Of a stretch of DNA of 64,000 bases, positions 1-8,982 are shown one piece after another. How positions within the stretch are numbered: position 1 is the first letter of the stretch; each line of letters begins with the position of its first letter. The DNA is taken from the NCBI GenBank assembly GCA_009929735.1, contig RZZU01000003.1:1-64000 (forward strand), given 5' to 3'. The notes under the pieces were generated by a model. That model saw nothing but the letters and a program-made list of their open reading frames with translations, had not been told where the DNA came from and did not search any database. Source of the DNA: Clostridia bacterium. GTDB taxonomy: Bacteria > Bacillota > Clostridia > Lachnospirales > Anaerotignaceae. Made by a program: the position numbers and the translations under genes.

Positions 1-122
1 GAAAAAGGGGGGTCATTGTTTTTTTGTTGCAAAGAAACATACAACCCCTGAAAATTAGAGGTTCTATTGAAATTTATATACAAAGTAGTTAACACTACGC
101 CCATGATTGGGGGAGTTATTTT

Positions 123-1469
123 ATGACAAAGGAGAGGGAAAAACATTTGCGCCTCTCGAACCTGCAAATTGTTGCCTTGGGATATTTCTTCGTGGCGGTT
201 GTGGGAACGGGACTGCTTTTGCTGCCGGCATCTGCGGCTGAGGGGAATACCACCTTGCTCCAGGCTATGTTTACAGCCGTTTCCGCCTCCTGCGTAACAG
301 GGCTTGTGCTGGTGGATACCAGTACCCACTGGACGCTGTTCGGACAAATGGTTATTTTGCTGTTAATCCAAATTGGCGGAATGGGTTTTATGACAATCGG
401 GATTCGGTTTATGCTGTTGGTGCGTCATAAAATCAGCTTGCGTGAGCGAGAGGTAATGGTGGAAAGCATTAATGCTACCCAATTAGGCGGTATTATTCAT
501 TTAACCGGAAAAATTGTCACAGGGACTATTCTCATAGAGGGAATCGGAGCGGCATTATTGGCAATTCGGTTTATTCCTGAGTTTGGGGTGAAAAAAGGCT
601 TGTTTTACAGCATCTTTCATGCTGTTTCAGCTTTTTGCAATGCCGGGTTCGACTTAATGGGGGTGAAAGGGCCTTACAGTTCTTTGGTTTCCTATTCCAA
701 TGATAATTTAGTAAATCTAACGATGATTTCGTTAATTATCATTGGCGGTATCGGGTTTTTGGTTTGGGAGGATATTTATAATCACCGTTTGCGATGGAAA
801 AGGTACCAACTGCATACAAAAATCGTATTGGCAAGCACTGTTTTTTTAATACTTGGCGGTGCGCTGCTGTTTTTTATTTTAGAGCAATATGCAACAGGGG
901 CGGATATGGGGAGTAAAGAACGAATGCTAACGGCATTCTTTCAGTCCGTTACCTGCAGGACGGCAGGCTTCAATTCTGTTGATACTGCTGCGATGAGTGA
1001 GGGCAGTAAATTGCTATCGATCCTGTTGATGTTCGTTGGCGGCAGCCCTGGTTCAACTGCCGGAGGAATAAAGACTACAACGTTTGCGGTTTTTGTGCTA
1101 TATATGAGAGCGGGAATAAAAAGGGAAGGCAGGGCAGTCGTTTTTGGGAGAACCCTTGCCCAAGATACCCTTGAAAAGGCGGTTTCTGTTTTTACCATCA
1201 GTCTGTGCTTTGCGTTGGCAGGCGGATTGTTGATTTGTGCCATTGAGCCCTTATCAAGCATTGATGTGTTGTTTGAGGTGTTCTCTGCACTGGGAACGGT
1301 AGGGCTGTCCACAGGAATTACAAGGCAATTGAGCGGTGCTTCCGCTTGTGTCATAACATTATTGATGTTTTTTGGGCGTGTGGGCAGTGTTTCCTTGGCA
1401 ACGGCACTGCTGGAAAAGAAGGCAAAGCCGCGCATCTCGCTGCCAGAGGAGAAAATTATAATTGGATAA
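123..1469 (+). CDS. ktrB: Ktr/Trk-type potassium uptake membrane subunit KtrB
   Basis: This is the ion-conducting subunit of a Ktr-type potassium uptake system in the cytoplasmic membrane; family members import K+, often with Na+. The 448-residue protein is strongly hydrophobic. It carries the four filter loops expected of the TrkH/KtrB superfamily: SCVTGLVLVD near residue 57, SAFCNAGFD near 172, TCRTAGFNS near 279 and SALGTVGLSTG near 391. The gating-loop region SPGSTAGGIKT lies around 306-316. The length matches KtrB rather than the longer TrkH. The start is supported by GGGGGAG a few bases upstream. The regulatory subunit KtrA follows 12 bp downstream, so the two form an operon. The first 122 bases hold no other gene that I can see. 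The ion coupling is inferred from the family. Confidence 0.95.
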   Translation: MTKEREKHLRLSNLQIVALGYFFVAVVGTGLLLLPASAAEGNTTLLQAMFTAVSASCVTGLVLVDTSTHWTLFGQMVILLLIQIGGMGFMTIGIRFMLLVRHKISLREREVMVESINATQLGGIIHLTGKIVTGTILIEGIGAALLAIRFIPEFGVKKGLFYSIFHAVSAFCNAGFDLMGVKGPYSSLVSYSNDNLVNLTMISLIIIGGIGFLVWEDIYNHRLRWKRYQLHTKIVLASTVFLILGGALLFFILEQYATGADMGSKERMLTAFFQSVTCRTAGFNSVDTAAMSEGSKLLSILLMFVGGSPGSTAGGIKTTTFAVFVLYMRAGIKREGRAVVFGRTLAQDTLEKAVSVFTISLCFALAGGLLICAIEPLSSIDVLFEVFSALGTVGLSTGITRQLSGASACVITLLMFFGRVGSVSLATALLEKKAKPRISLPEEKIIIG

Positions 1470-1481
1470 AGGTGAGAAGAT

Positions 1482-2126
1482 ATGAAATCATTTTTAATCA
1501 TTGGCATGGGTTCCTTCGGGCATCATTTGTGCCGAAGTCTTGCAAAACAGCGTTGCGAAATCATGATTGTTGATGAGAAACAGGAAAATCTTGAGGATAT
1601 GCTTCGGTATGTCACCAGTGCGAAAATTGGGGACTGCACCAATCCTGATGTGATGCAAAGCTTTGATGTTGCTTCCTTTGATGCGTGCTTTGTTAGTGTA
1701 GGCAACAGCTTTCAGAACAGTCTGCAGATTACCAATTTGCTGAAGGAGCAGGGCGCAAAAAAGGTTTACAGCAAAGCGGATGAGGATATTCAGGCAAAGT
1801 TTTTGCTGCGCAACGGTGCGGATGAAGTGATTTATCCTGAAAAGGAAGGTGCGGAACGGATTGCCATTCGGGCAAGCTCGGATAATATTTTTGATTGTAT
1901 TGAGCTTTCCGATGAATATTACATTATGGAGATTCAGCCTCGACAAGAGTGGCTTGGTAAAACGATTTTTGAGTTGGATTTTCGGAAAAAATATCATTTG
2001 AATATTATGGCAACAAAAAATAAAGAGAAGCTTTTTCCTATGCCCGACTTAGAATATAAGTTTTGCTTGGAAGATCATCTTATGGTAATGGGACAGATTG
2101 AGGATATTCGAAGGGTAACAAAATAA
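1482..2126 (+). CDS. ktrA: Ktr potassium uptake regulatory subunit KtrA (RCK domains)
   Basis: This is the cytosolic gating ring subunit that pairs with KtrB. The 214 residues hold an N-terminal Rossmann RCK_N domain, with the dinucleotide motif IIGMGSFGHHL at residues 5-15 and an acidic residue ending the second strand (MIVDEKQE). A C-terminal RCK_C domain follows, from roughly residue 135. In the family the N domain binds ATP/ADP or NAD(H), and in many Firmicutes the C domain binds cyclic-di-AMP, which shuts K+ import. That ligand is inferred here, not seen. An AAGGTGAG ribosome binding site lies just before the ATG, and the gap after ktrB is 12 bp, so the genes are co-transcribed. A presumed c-di-AMP phosphodiesterase gene (50966-53086) lies elsewhere in this window. 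Confidence 0.93.
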   Translation: MKSFLIIGMGSFGHHLCRSLAKQRCEIMIVDEKQENLEDMLRYVTSAKIGDCTNPDVMQSFDVASFDACFVSVGNSFQNSLQITNLLKEQGAKKVYSKADEDIQAKFLLRNGADEVIYPEKEGAERIAIRASSDNIFDCIELSDEYYIMEIQPRQEWLGKTIFELDFRKKYHLNIMATKNKEKLFPMPDLEYKFCLEDHLMVMGQIEDIRRVTK

Positions 2127-2326
2127 AACTTGAAAATTATTTATTTTTCATATAATATTTTATATTTCAGTAAGTTTTTGAGAGTATTTGGTATAAAGCT
2201 TAAATCTTTTTTAAGAACCCCCGAAACAGGCAAATTATCCTTGCCTATGCGGGTATTCTAATGTTAAACTATAAAAATGTAATAGTCTGCCTGTTTTGGG
2301 CAGTAAAAAAAATGAGGTGAACCATA
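2127..2326 (+). promoter_or_regulatory. AT-rich secA promoter and leader with small hairpins
   Basis: The 200 bp before secA are AT-rich. They include TTGAAA at about 2130 followed 15-17 bases later by TATAAT/TAATAT, a plausible sigma-A promoter. A nested hairpin follows: ACCC 2217-2220 pairs with GGGT 2251-2254, and AGGCAA 2228-2233 pairs with TTGCCT 2241-2246. A second short hairpin, CTGCC/GGGCAG, sits near 2287-2303 just ahead of the secA ribosome binding site ATGAGGTGA. I recognise no known riboswitch or SecM-like reading frame here. Confidence 0.4.
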
Positions 2327-4900
2327 ATGGGTTTTTTTGAAAAAATATTCGGTAATTATAGTGAAAAGGAAATTAAGCGGATTGCGCCGACTGTAAAGAA
2401 GATTGAAGAGTTGGCTCCTCAATATGAAGGTCTGACAGACGAGGAATTGAGAGGCAAAACACAGGAATTTAAAGACAGATTGGAAAAAGGTGAAACTTTG
2501 GATGATCTTCTGCCTGAAGCATATGCGGTTGTGCGTGAGGCGGCTTCCCGCCCTCATGTATTGAATATGCGCCATTTTCCCGTGCAGCTCATGGGTGGTA
2601 TTGTTATGCACCAGGGGCGTATTGCCGAAATGAGAACCGGCGAAGGTAAGACGCTGGTTGCAACCTTGCCTGCGTATTTGAATGCGCTAGAAGGAAAGGG
2701 CGTTCACGTTGTTACCGTAAATGATTATCTGGCACAGCGTGACTCTCAGTGGATGGGCGAAGTATTCCGTTTCCTTGGCTTAACGGTAGGCTGTATTTTA
2801 AATAATATGAACAACGACGAAAGACGCGCGGCTTATGCTTGCGATATTACCTATGGTACCAATAATGAATACGGCTTTGACTATCTGCGTGACAACATGG
2901 TAGTCAGAAAAGAAAGCATGGTACAAAGGGAGTTGTACTTTACCATTATCGATGAGGTTGACTCGGTTTTAATTGATGAGGCTAGAACGCCCTTAATTAT
3001 TTCCGGCAGCGGCTCAAAATCCACAGATATGTACCGTGTTGCGGATCTTTTTGTAAAGCAATTGAAAAAAGGCCGTCTTTTAAATGAAGACGAAGCAATG
3101 AACCCCTTGCTTAGAGAAGAACTGCAAGAAGAGGGGGACTTTGTTTTGGACGAAAAAGCAAAGTCTGTTGTATTGACGCAAGAGGGCGTGGAAAAGGCAG
3201 AAAAATTCTTCTCGGTTGAGAACCTTTCCGACCCTGAAAATTTGGAAGTACAGCATCATATTAATAATGCGCTGAAAGCAAATTATAATATGCACTTGGA
3301 TAAGGACTATGTCATTGCCGAGGGCGAAATTGTAATTGTCGATGAATTTACAGGTCGTATGATGGCGGGCAGACGCTATTCCGACGGCTTGCATCAGGCC
3401 ATCGAGGCGAAGGAAAATGTACAGGTGAGAAGGGAAAGCAAAACCCTTGCAACCATTACCTTCCAGAATTACTTTAATAAATATAAGAAAAAAGCAGGCA
3501 TGACGGGTACGGCAAAAACCGAGGAAGACGAGTTCCGTAATATCTATGGCATGGACGTTGTGGAAATACCCACAAACAAGCCGGTATTGAGAAAAGATTT
3601 GCAGGATGTTGTTTATCGTACAGAGGCAGGCAAATTCCGTGCAGTGGTAAAGGATATTGCTGAGGCTCACGCAAAGGGACAGCCTATTTTGGTGGGTACC
3701 GTAACGATTGATAAGTCAGAGGAGCTAAGCAAGCTTTTGAAAAGAGAGGGTATTAAGCATCAGGTTTTGAATGCGAAATACCACGCACAGGAAGCGGAAA
3801 TCGTATCACTTGCAGGACAAATGAATGCTGTAACCATCGCCACCAATATGGCAGGGCGTGGTACCGATATTAAGCTGGGTGAAGGCGTCGCTGAAATCGG
3901 TGGTTTGAAGATTATGGGCACAGAACGACACGAATCCAGACGTATTGATAATCAGCTGCGTGGCCGTTCCGGTCGTCAGGGTGATCCGGGTATATCCCGT
4001 TTTTATATTTCCTTGGAAGATGATTTGATGCGTTTATTCGGCGCAGAAAAGACGATGAAGCTGGTAGATGCCATGGGCATGAGCGAGGATGACCCCATTG
4101 AAGCAGGAATGCTGACAAAGGCAATCGAAAATGCCCAGAAGAAGGTCGAGGGCAACAACTTTGCCATTCGTAAGCATTTGCTTGAATATGATCAGGTTAT
4201 GAATGAACAGCGTGAAATTATCTATGGCGAACGCCGCCGTGTATTATATGGCGAGGATTTGCGTGAGAGCATCATTGCCATGATTCATCAGGTGGTGGAT
4301 CGCTGTGTAGATACACATATTCCTGGGGAACAGCTGCCCGAGGAATGGGATATGGCCTCCTTCAGTGAGCATTTTGCCACAATTATTCCTGTGGGCAAGG
4401 TGAACATCAAAGATGAAGCCTTGGCGCAGATGACGAAGGATAAATTAAAGGAAAACCTGACAAAGCTTGGTGAGCAGTTGTATGAACTGAAGGAAAAGGA
4501 AATTGGCGAAGCGGAGCGTATGCGTGAGCTGGAACGGGTGATTATGTTGCGTGTCATTGATCAGAAGTGGATGGATCATATTGACGAGATGGACCATATG
4601 CGTCAAGGCATTGGTTTGCACGCATATGCCCAGAGAGATCCTTTGATGGAATACAAATTTGTTTCTTATGATATGTTTGAAGAGCTGAGCAATAACATTC
4701 AAGAGGATACGCTGAAGATTTTGTATCGTATTCGTATTCAGACAGAAGTGCAAAGAGAAGAAGTTCAGCAGCCTATGTTTACAAACAAGGACGATTCCGC
4801 AGTAAAACAGCCGAAAAAGCGCACCGATGAAAAGGTTGGGCGCAATGATTTATGTCCTTGCGGCAGCGGCAAGAAATATAAGCATTGCTGTGGTAGATAA
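2327..4900 (+). CDS. secA: Preprotein translocase ATPase SecA
   Basis: SecA is the motor ATPase that drives unfolded preproteins through SecYEG at the membrane. The 857-residue length is normal for Firmicutes. Visible landmarks are MRTGEGKT (Walker A) near residue 102, [14 protein letters not shown] (Walker B plus DEAD-like motif) near 207, [13 protein letters not shown] in the second nucleotide-binding fold near 505, and [13 protein letters not shown] near 545. The zinc-binding SEC-C tail [14 protein letters not shown] ends the protein (C-X-C-X8-C-C), as used for SecB or ribosome contact in the family. The ATG has a GAGGTGAACC Shine-Dalgarno. A short gap leads to the C39-like gene. Confidence 0.98.
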   Translation: MGFFEKIFGNYSEKEIKRIAPTVKKIEELAPQYEGLTDEELRGKTQEFKDRLEKGETLDDLLPEAYAVVREAASRPHVLNMRHFPVQLMGGIVMHQGRIAEMRTGEGKTLVATLPAYLNALEGKGVHVVTVNDYLAQRDSQWMGEVFRFLGLTVGCILNNMNNDERRAAYACDITYGTNNEYGFDYLRDNMVVRKESMVQRELYFTIIDEVDSVLIDEARTPLIISGSGSKSTDMYRVADLFVKQLKKGRLLNEDEAMNPLLREELQEEGDFVLDEKAKSVVLTQEGVEKAEKFFSVENLSDPENLEVQHHINNALKANYNMHLDKDYVIAEGEIVIVDEFTGRMMAGRRYSDGLHQAIEAKENVQVRRESKTLATITFQNYFNKYKKKAGMTGTAKTEEDEFRNIYGMDVVEIPTNKPVLRKDLQDVVYRTEAGKFRAVVKDIAEAHAKGQPILVGTVTIDKSEELSKLLKREGIKHQVLNAKYHAQEAEIVSLAGQMNAVTIATNMAGRGTDIKLGEGVAEIGGLKIMGTERHESRRIDNQLRGRSGRQGDPGISRFYISLEDDLMRLFGAEKTMKLVDAMGMSEDDPIEAGMLTKAIENAQKKVEGNNFAIRKHLLEYDQVMNEQREIIYGERRRVLYGEDLRESIIAMIHQVVDRCVDTHIPGEQLPEEWDMASFSEHFATIIPVGKVNIKDEALAQMTKDKLKENLTKLGEQLYELKEKEIGEAERMRELERVIMLRVIDQKWMDHIDEMDHMRQGIGLHAYAQRDPLMEYKFVSYDMFEELSNNIQEDTLKILYRIRIQTEVQREEVQQPMFTNKDDSAVKQPKKRTDEKVGRNDLCPCGSGKKYKHCCGR

Positions 4901-4923
4901 AAATTTTTGATTGGGGAGAGGAT

Positions 4924-5538
4924 ATGAATAAAATCATAGAAATGCCCTTTCCCATACCCTTTTATACCCAAAGGGTGACGGAGGAAAGCTGGGAAACGGA
5001 TGGCTTTTTGGATTTAGAGGAAGGCTTGAGCTGGCAGCTGAGAGGGTGTGGCATTGCATCCCTAAGAATGATTGTTGACGCTTTTTTGCAGCAGGAGGGA
5101 AAGCCTTTCTGTGAACAACAGGGTGAAATGATCCATAAGGGGCTACAGCAGGAGGCATATAAGCCGGGTGTAGGCTGGATTCATCAAGGGCTTGCGGATA
5201 TGGCGGCGCAATACGGTCTTTTGGGTATTGCCCATAGAGGGGAAAATGCCCAAAATGTTGCGGCGGAAATTTCAGCAGGAAAGCCTTGTATGATTTCCGT
5301 TTCCCCTCGTTTTGCAGGTGGAAAGCCTGATGAAAACGGAAATCTGTATGCGAAAGGCGGTCATTTGGTGGTAGCCTATGGCTGTGAATTGGACGAAGAA
5401 GGAAAGCCGTTGGCTTTTTTGACGCACCACCCTTCCTGTTTTTTGGATTGTAATTGGACGGCACATTGGGCTTCGATTGCGGAATTTGAGGCATCGTTTT
5501 CCGGAAATTATATCGCCTTTCAAAAAGCAGAACAATAA
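4924..5538 (+). CDS. C39-like papain-fold protein, function unknown
   Basis: The 204-residue protein resembles the peptidase C39-like (C39_2) group of papain-fold enzymes. A candidate nucleophile is Cys42 in RGCGIASLRM, and a candidate general base is His147 in KGGHLVVAYG. A later Asn/Asp-rich segment (HHPSCFLDCNW) could complete the site. There is no signal peptide, membrane segment or fused ABC domain, so unlike bacteriocin-processing C39 proteases it is probably cytoplasmic. It starts 23 bp after the secA stop with GGGGAGAGGAT before the ATG and so probably shares the secA transcript. Its substrate is not apparent; it could also be an amidase or transglutaminase-like enzyme. Confidence 0.7.
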   Translation: MNKIIEMPFPIPFYTQRVTEESWETDGFLDLEEGLSWQLRGCGIASLRMIVDAFLQQEGKPFCEQQGEMIHKGLQQEAYKPGVGWIHQGLADMAAQYGLLGIAHRGENAQNVAAEISAGKPCMISVSPRFAGGKPDENGNLYAKGGHLVVAYGCELDEEGKPLAFLTHHPSCFLDCNWTAHWASIAEFEASFSGNYIAFQKAEQ

Positions 5539-5659
5539 ATTTGGATACAACGTTATGTTTATCAATAGAACTTAAAGGTCAAGACCGTGGGTTTTGGTCA
5601 GGAATTTTGCACCGCAAAACCATCACTGTGTGATGGCAGCGTTTTCTTCGCCGTTCCAC

Positions 5660-5907
5660 CCCACACCCACTTGCTTTTTGAAAAAAGCAAGGGCAAAAAC
5701 TTTTATTGAAAACCGCATATATATGCGGTTTTAGAGCAAACAGCCGTACTGGTAAAAGTGTATATTTTTTCCAATACAGTTTCGCTCAAGCCTTTTTAAA
5801 ACTGCACTGGCCAAGATAGGGCAGACAGCAAGGCTGGCTTTTGCGGAGAAAAAGTGATGATCAGCTTGCAAGGTTCAAGACAGTGTCCCGAGAACTTGAT
5901 TTTGCAC
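5660..5907 (+). repeat. Mosaic intergenic repeat, copy 1
   Basis: Most of the 440 bp between the C39-like gene and prfB is built from modules that recur elsewhere in the window. They are a TTGCTTTTTGAAAAAAGCAA hairpin followed by GGCAAAAACTTTTATT (5671-5706), an AAAACCGCAT/ATGCGGTTTT hairpin (5709-5733), a GCCAAGATAGGGCAGAC...GCTGGCTTTTGCGGAG module (5809-5855) and a GGTTCAAGACAGTGTCCCGAGAACTTG end (5871-5900). Related copies lie at 24690-24916, 35285-35500, 54722-54945 and 56820-56880. No reading frame in it looks real. Confidence 0.7.
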
Positions 5908-5919
5908 TTGAATTTTCAC

Positions 5920-5948
5920 TTAAACTTGTCATTTCACATAACTATAAT
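5920..5948 (+). promoter_or_regulatory. Putative sigma-A promoter of prfB
   Basis: TTAAAC at 5920-5925 and a perfect TATAAT at 5943-5948 are separated by 17 bases. The prfB ribosome binding site AAGGAG (5961-5966) and ATG (5978) follow. The -35 box is weak. Confidence 0.5.
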
Positions 5949-5977
5949 TATTTATTTTTAAAGGAGTTGATTTTTAA

Positions 5978-7082
5978 ATGTTCGAGTTAGAACAGATCCG
6001 TCTGGGGCTTTCTGCTTACGACGAAAAATTAGAGGAAATGGGGGCTTCACTTTGACGTCGCTGGCGCAAAGGAGAAGATCGCAGAATTAGAAGAACTTTC
6101 CGCTGACCCTGAATTTTGGTTAAACTTGGAAAAAAGCCAAAAAACATTACAGCAGCTCAAAGTATTGAAAACCAAGGTTGCTAAATTTGAAACATTGGTT
6201 AGCACCTATGAAGACATTCTAACCTTAATCGAAATGGGCATTGAGGAGCAGGATGAAAGCGTGTATGGAGAAGTAAAGGCAATGCGTAATACTCTTGAAA
6301 CAGAGTTTGAAGAGCTGCATATTGCCACAATGCTTGACGGCGAATATGATCGCAATAATGCCATTGTTACCCTTCATGCAGGCACCGGCGGCACGGAAGC
6401 TTGCGACTGGACCAATATGCTGTTCCGTATGTATAGCAAATGGGCGGCAAAAGCCGGCTATGAAGTAGAAATTCTCGATATGTTGGACGGTGATGAGGCA
6501 GGCTTAAAATCCGTTACCATTCAGGTAAACGGTGACAATGCCTATGGCTATTTAAAATCCGAAAAGGGCATTCACCGTTTGGTTCGTGTGTCACCCTTTG
6601 ATAGTTCGGGTAGACGGCATACGTCCTTTGCATCGTGCGATGTTATGCCCGAAATTGAAAATGACAGTGAAATTGAAGTGAAGGCGGATGACATACGTAT
6701 TGACACCTATCGTGCCAGCGGTGCCGGCGGTCAGCATATCAATAAAACCTCCTCGGCAATCCGTATTACCCACTTCCCTACGGGAACCGTAGTTCAGTGC
6801 CAGGATGAAAGAAGTCAGTTCAGCAATAAGGACAGAGCCTTTAAAATGCTCAGAAGCAAGCTCCTTGCGTTAAAGATTGAAGAACAGCTGCAAAAGCTTG
6901 CCGAAATCAGAGGCGATGTCAAGGAAATTGGCTGGGGCAGCCAGATTCGTTCTTATGTTTTTATGCCCTATACTATGGTGAAGGATCATCGTACAGGCGA
7001 GGAAACAGGCAATGTTGGTGCTGTTATGGATGGGGAAATCGATAACTTTATCAGTGCATATCTTGCGTGGATTCACAGCTAA
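5978..7082 (+). CDS. prfB: Peptide chain release factor 2, with programmed +1 frameshift
   Basis: RF2 releases the finished peptide at UGA and UAA codons. Translation starts at ATG 5978 behind AAGGAG and reads 25 codons (ending GASL) to an in-frame TGA at 6053-6055. The text there is CTT TGA C. Shifting +1 at CTT gives ...SL-DVAGAKEKIAEL and continues without interruption to TAA at 7082, for a product of about 367 residues. The stop-recognition motif SPF (SPFDSSG, near residue 205) and the catalytic GGQ (SGAGGQHIN, near 247) are present. The early TGA at codon 26 is the classical autoregulatory site: low RF2 favours slippage and hence more RF2. This is not a pseudogene. The RluA-type gene follows 10 bp downstream. 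Confidence 0.97.
6040..6056 (+). other. prfB programmed +1 ribosomal frameshift site
   Basis: The site has an internal Shine-Dalgarno-like GGGGG (6040-6044), a slippery CTT codon (6050-6052), an in-frame TGA (6053-6055) and a following C (6056). In Escherichia coli the SD-like run lies three bases before CTT. Here five bases (CTTCA) intervene. Confidence 0.93.
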
Positions 7083-7092
7083 GGAGAAAAAT

Positions 7093-8079
7093 TTGAAAGA
7101 GATCAGAATTACCAAAAACGAAGAAAATCAAAGGCTGGATAAATTCCTGCTGAAATATATGAATAAGGCATCCAAAGCCTTTATTTATAAGCTGCTGCGC
7201 AAAAAGCGCATCAAGTTTAACGGAAAAAAGGCAGAAGGCAATGAGTTGCTCCAAGAGGGCGACTCCCTTTTGCTGTATCTTTCCGAGGAAACAATGACCT
7301 CCTTTATGGAGCAGAAGGTCATTGCGGAGGCGAAGCGTCATTTTGCTGTTATTTATGAGGATGATGATGTTTTGGCGGTGGCAAAGCCTGCTGGGCTTTT
7401 GACCCATCCCGAAAAAAGCGAGGATAACGACACTTTAATTGATCAAGTGTTATTCTATCTTTACCAAAAGGGGCAATATGCACCCTCCCTTCAGTCCTCC
7501 TTTACGCCTGCATTATGCAACCGCTTGGACAGAAATACAAGTGGTATTATATTGGCTGGAAAAACCCTAAAGGGCGTGCAGGGACTGAACGAAGCCATTC
7601 GCAATCGACAGGTGGACAAGTATTATCTGACGCTGGTGAAGGGTGAGGTAAAGGATAGCGGTGAAATTTCCGCCTTTCTTTCCAAAGACGAGGGGAAAAA
7701 TCAGGTGCGTATTTCAGATGAGGCGGGCATTGACGGAAAGCAAAGCATTACCCGTTACCGCCCTTTGGCGTACAGCAAGGGCTATACACTTTTGGAAATT
7801 TATCTGGTCACAGGAAAAACCCATCAAATTCGTGCCCATATGCAAGCCATGGGCCATCCCGTTGTGGGAGATCGAAAGTATGGAGATCCCAAGGTAAATC
7901 AAGAGTTCAGACAGGAGTATGGACTGGCAAATCAATTTTTGCATGGGGCAAGACTTGTATTTTCTGATACAAGCGGGTCTTTGGCATATTTAAAAGGAAC
8001 AAGGCTCCTTGCACCGTTACCGAAGGTTTTTCAAGAGATAGCAGAGGATATTTTTGGAGAAGACGTAAGGTTGGACTAA
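7093..8079 (+). CDS. RluA-family rRNA/tRNA pseudouridine synthase with S4 domain
   Basis: This enzyme isomerises specific uridines in rRNA (or tRNA) to pseudouridine. An N-terminal S4-like RNA-binding domain (about residues 8-70, ENQRLDKFLLKYM) precedes the RluA catalytic domain. The catalytic Asp lies in CNRLDRNTSGI near residue 145, with family motifs GKTHQIRAHM and HPVVGDRKYG further on. Translation most likely begins at TTG 7093, because TAAGGAG overlaps the prfB stop (7080-7086). A longer frame reading back into prfB would have no ribosome binding site. The length of about 328 residues suits RluC/RluD-type enzymes, but the target uridine cannot be read from the sequence. Confidence 0.88.
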   Translation: MKEIRITKNEENQRLDKFLLKYMNKASKAFIYKLLRKKRIKFNGKKAEGNELLQEGDSLLLYLSEETMTSFMEQKVIAEAKRHFAVIYEDDDVLAVAKPAGLLTHPEKSEDNDTLIDQVLFYLYQKGQYAPSLQSSFTPALCNRLDRNTSGIILAGKTLKGVQGLNEAIRNRQVDKYYLTLVKGEVKDSGEISAFLSKDEGKNQVRISDEAGIDGKQSITRYRPLAYSKGYTLLEIYLVTGKTHQIRAHMQAMGHPVVGDRKYGDPKVNQEFRQEYGLANQFLHGARLVFSDTSGSLAYLKGTRLLAPLPKVFQEIAEDIFGEDVRLD

Positions 8080-8094
8080 AGAGGGAGGGCAAGT

Positions 8095-8829
8095 ATGAAA
8101 GCCATTATACTGGCGGCAGGCTATGCAACGAGGCTATATCCGCTAACTTTGCACAAGTCTAAGGCTTTGCTTCCGATAAATAAAAAGCCGATTATAGATT
8201 ATATTGTTGAAGAAATGAACCATGTAGATGGACTGGATGAAATTTATGTGGTGACAAACAGCCGTTTTTATGAGCAGTTTACAAAATGGAAAGAAACAGC
8301 GCACAGCAGGGTTCCCATCTGCATTCTAGATGATGGAACAACGGACGACAGCAACAAGCGTGGTGCCATTGGCGATATTTCCTTTGTGATAGCGCAAAAG
8401 GAAATTGATGATGAGCTGATGGTGATTGCAGGGGATAATTTCTTTACCTATTCGCTGAAGGACTACGTTGATTTTTTTCATGAAAAAGACAAGGATTGTG
8501 TTTGTGTCAAGGTTTGGGAGGATGAAGCATCCTTATCTCAATTCGGGATTGCACTTTTGGATGAAAAGGGCATGGTATTGGATATTGAGGAAAAACCACA
8601 GCAGCCGAAGTCCAATACGGTTGTGTTTGCCACATACTTATATAAAAAGGAAACAGTCCCTCTTTTTACTACTTATTTGGCAGAGGGGAACAAGCCTGAT
8701 GCACCGGGAAATTTTCCGGCATGGCTGTATCGGCGCAAGGAAGTGTACGCCTATATATTTTCAGGCGAATGTTATGATATTGGTACCCCCGAAAGCTATC
8801 GTGAGGTATGCAGTATTTTTGAGGATTAA
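8095..8829 (+). CDS. Sugar-phosphate nucleotidyltransferase
   Basis: The 244-residue protein is a single-domain NTP_transferase. Such enzymes join a sugar (or choline-type) phosphate to a nucleoside triphosphate, giving an activated NDP-sugar for polysaccharide or envelope synthesis. The N-terminal signature LAAGYATRLYPLT with KSKALLPI (residues 6-29) binds the nucleotide, and VIAGDNFF near 110 carries the metal-binding Asp. No acyltransferase domain follows. RBS GGGAGGG lies before the ATG, 15 bp after the RluA-type stop, so the gene probably ends the prfB operon. The specific sugar is unknown, as no glycosyltransferase lies nearby. Confidence 0.85.
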   Translation: MKAIILAAGYATRLYPLTLHKSKALLPINKKPIIDYIVEEMNHVDGLDEIYVVTNSRFYEQFTKWKETAHSRVPICILDDGTTDDSNKRGAIGDISFVIAQKEIDDELMVIAGDNFFTYSLKDYVDFFHEKDKDCVCVKVWEDEASLSQFGIALLDEKGMVLDIEEKPQQPKSNTVVFATYLYKKETVPLFTTYLAEGNKPDAPGNFPAWLYRRKEVYAYIFSGECYDIGTPESYREVCSIFED

Positions 8830-8937
8830 GTCCGACGCAATTGCGGCGACTGACAGGGGAAGGGCCGCTTGATGCTCTCCCGTAAGGAAGTAAAGGGAAT
8901 TGCTTCTTTATGAGAGTGCGTCCCAGCGGTTTTTTTG
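8830..8937 (+). ncRNA. Unidentified structured RNA / attenuator-like terminator upstream of prmA
   Basis: Starting at the stop of the nucleotidyltransferase gene, about 100 bases form several helices. GACGCA 8834-8839 pairs with TGCGTC 8917-8922. GCGGC 8843-8847 pairs with GCCGC 8864-8868. CTCTC 8875-8879 pairs with GAGAG 8912-8916. GAAGTAA 8887-8893 pairs with TTGCTTC 8900-8906. A terminator-type helix, CCGCT 8865-8869 with AGCGG 8925-8929, is followed by seven T. The GCGGC/GCCGC and CCGCT/AGCGG helices share bases and exclude each other. It could be a plain elaborate terminator or a ligand-responsive attenuator for the prmA operon. I do not recognise a known riboswitch consensus. Confidence 0.5.
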
Positions 8938-8982
8938 TTTTTATGAAAAGAAAGTTGAAAATGCGTAAAAAGGAGAAAAACC

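Noticed and set aside
6126..7082. prfB as a truncated or broken gene
   Set aside because: The preceding 25 codons plus a CTT TGA C site restore the full RF2 by a programmed +1 frameshift.
8830..8937. A ZTP, FMN or SAM-type riboswitch before prmA
   Set aside because: None of the conserved blocks (for example the ZTP CCGCCTGGGC or SAM-I AGAGA/GGCAACC) is present, so it is kept as unidentified.
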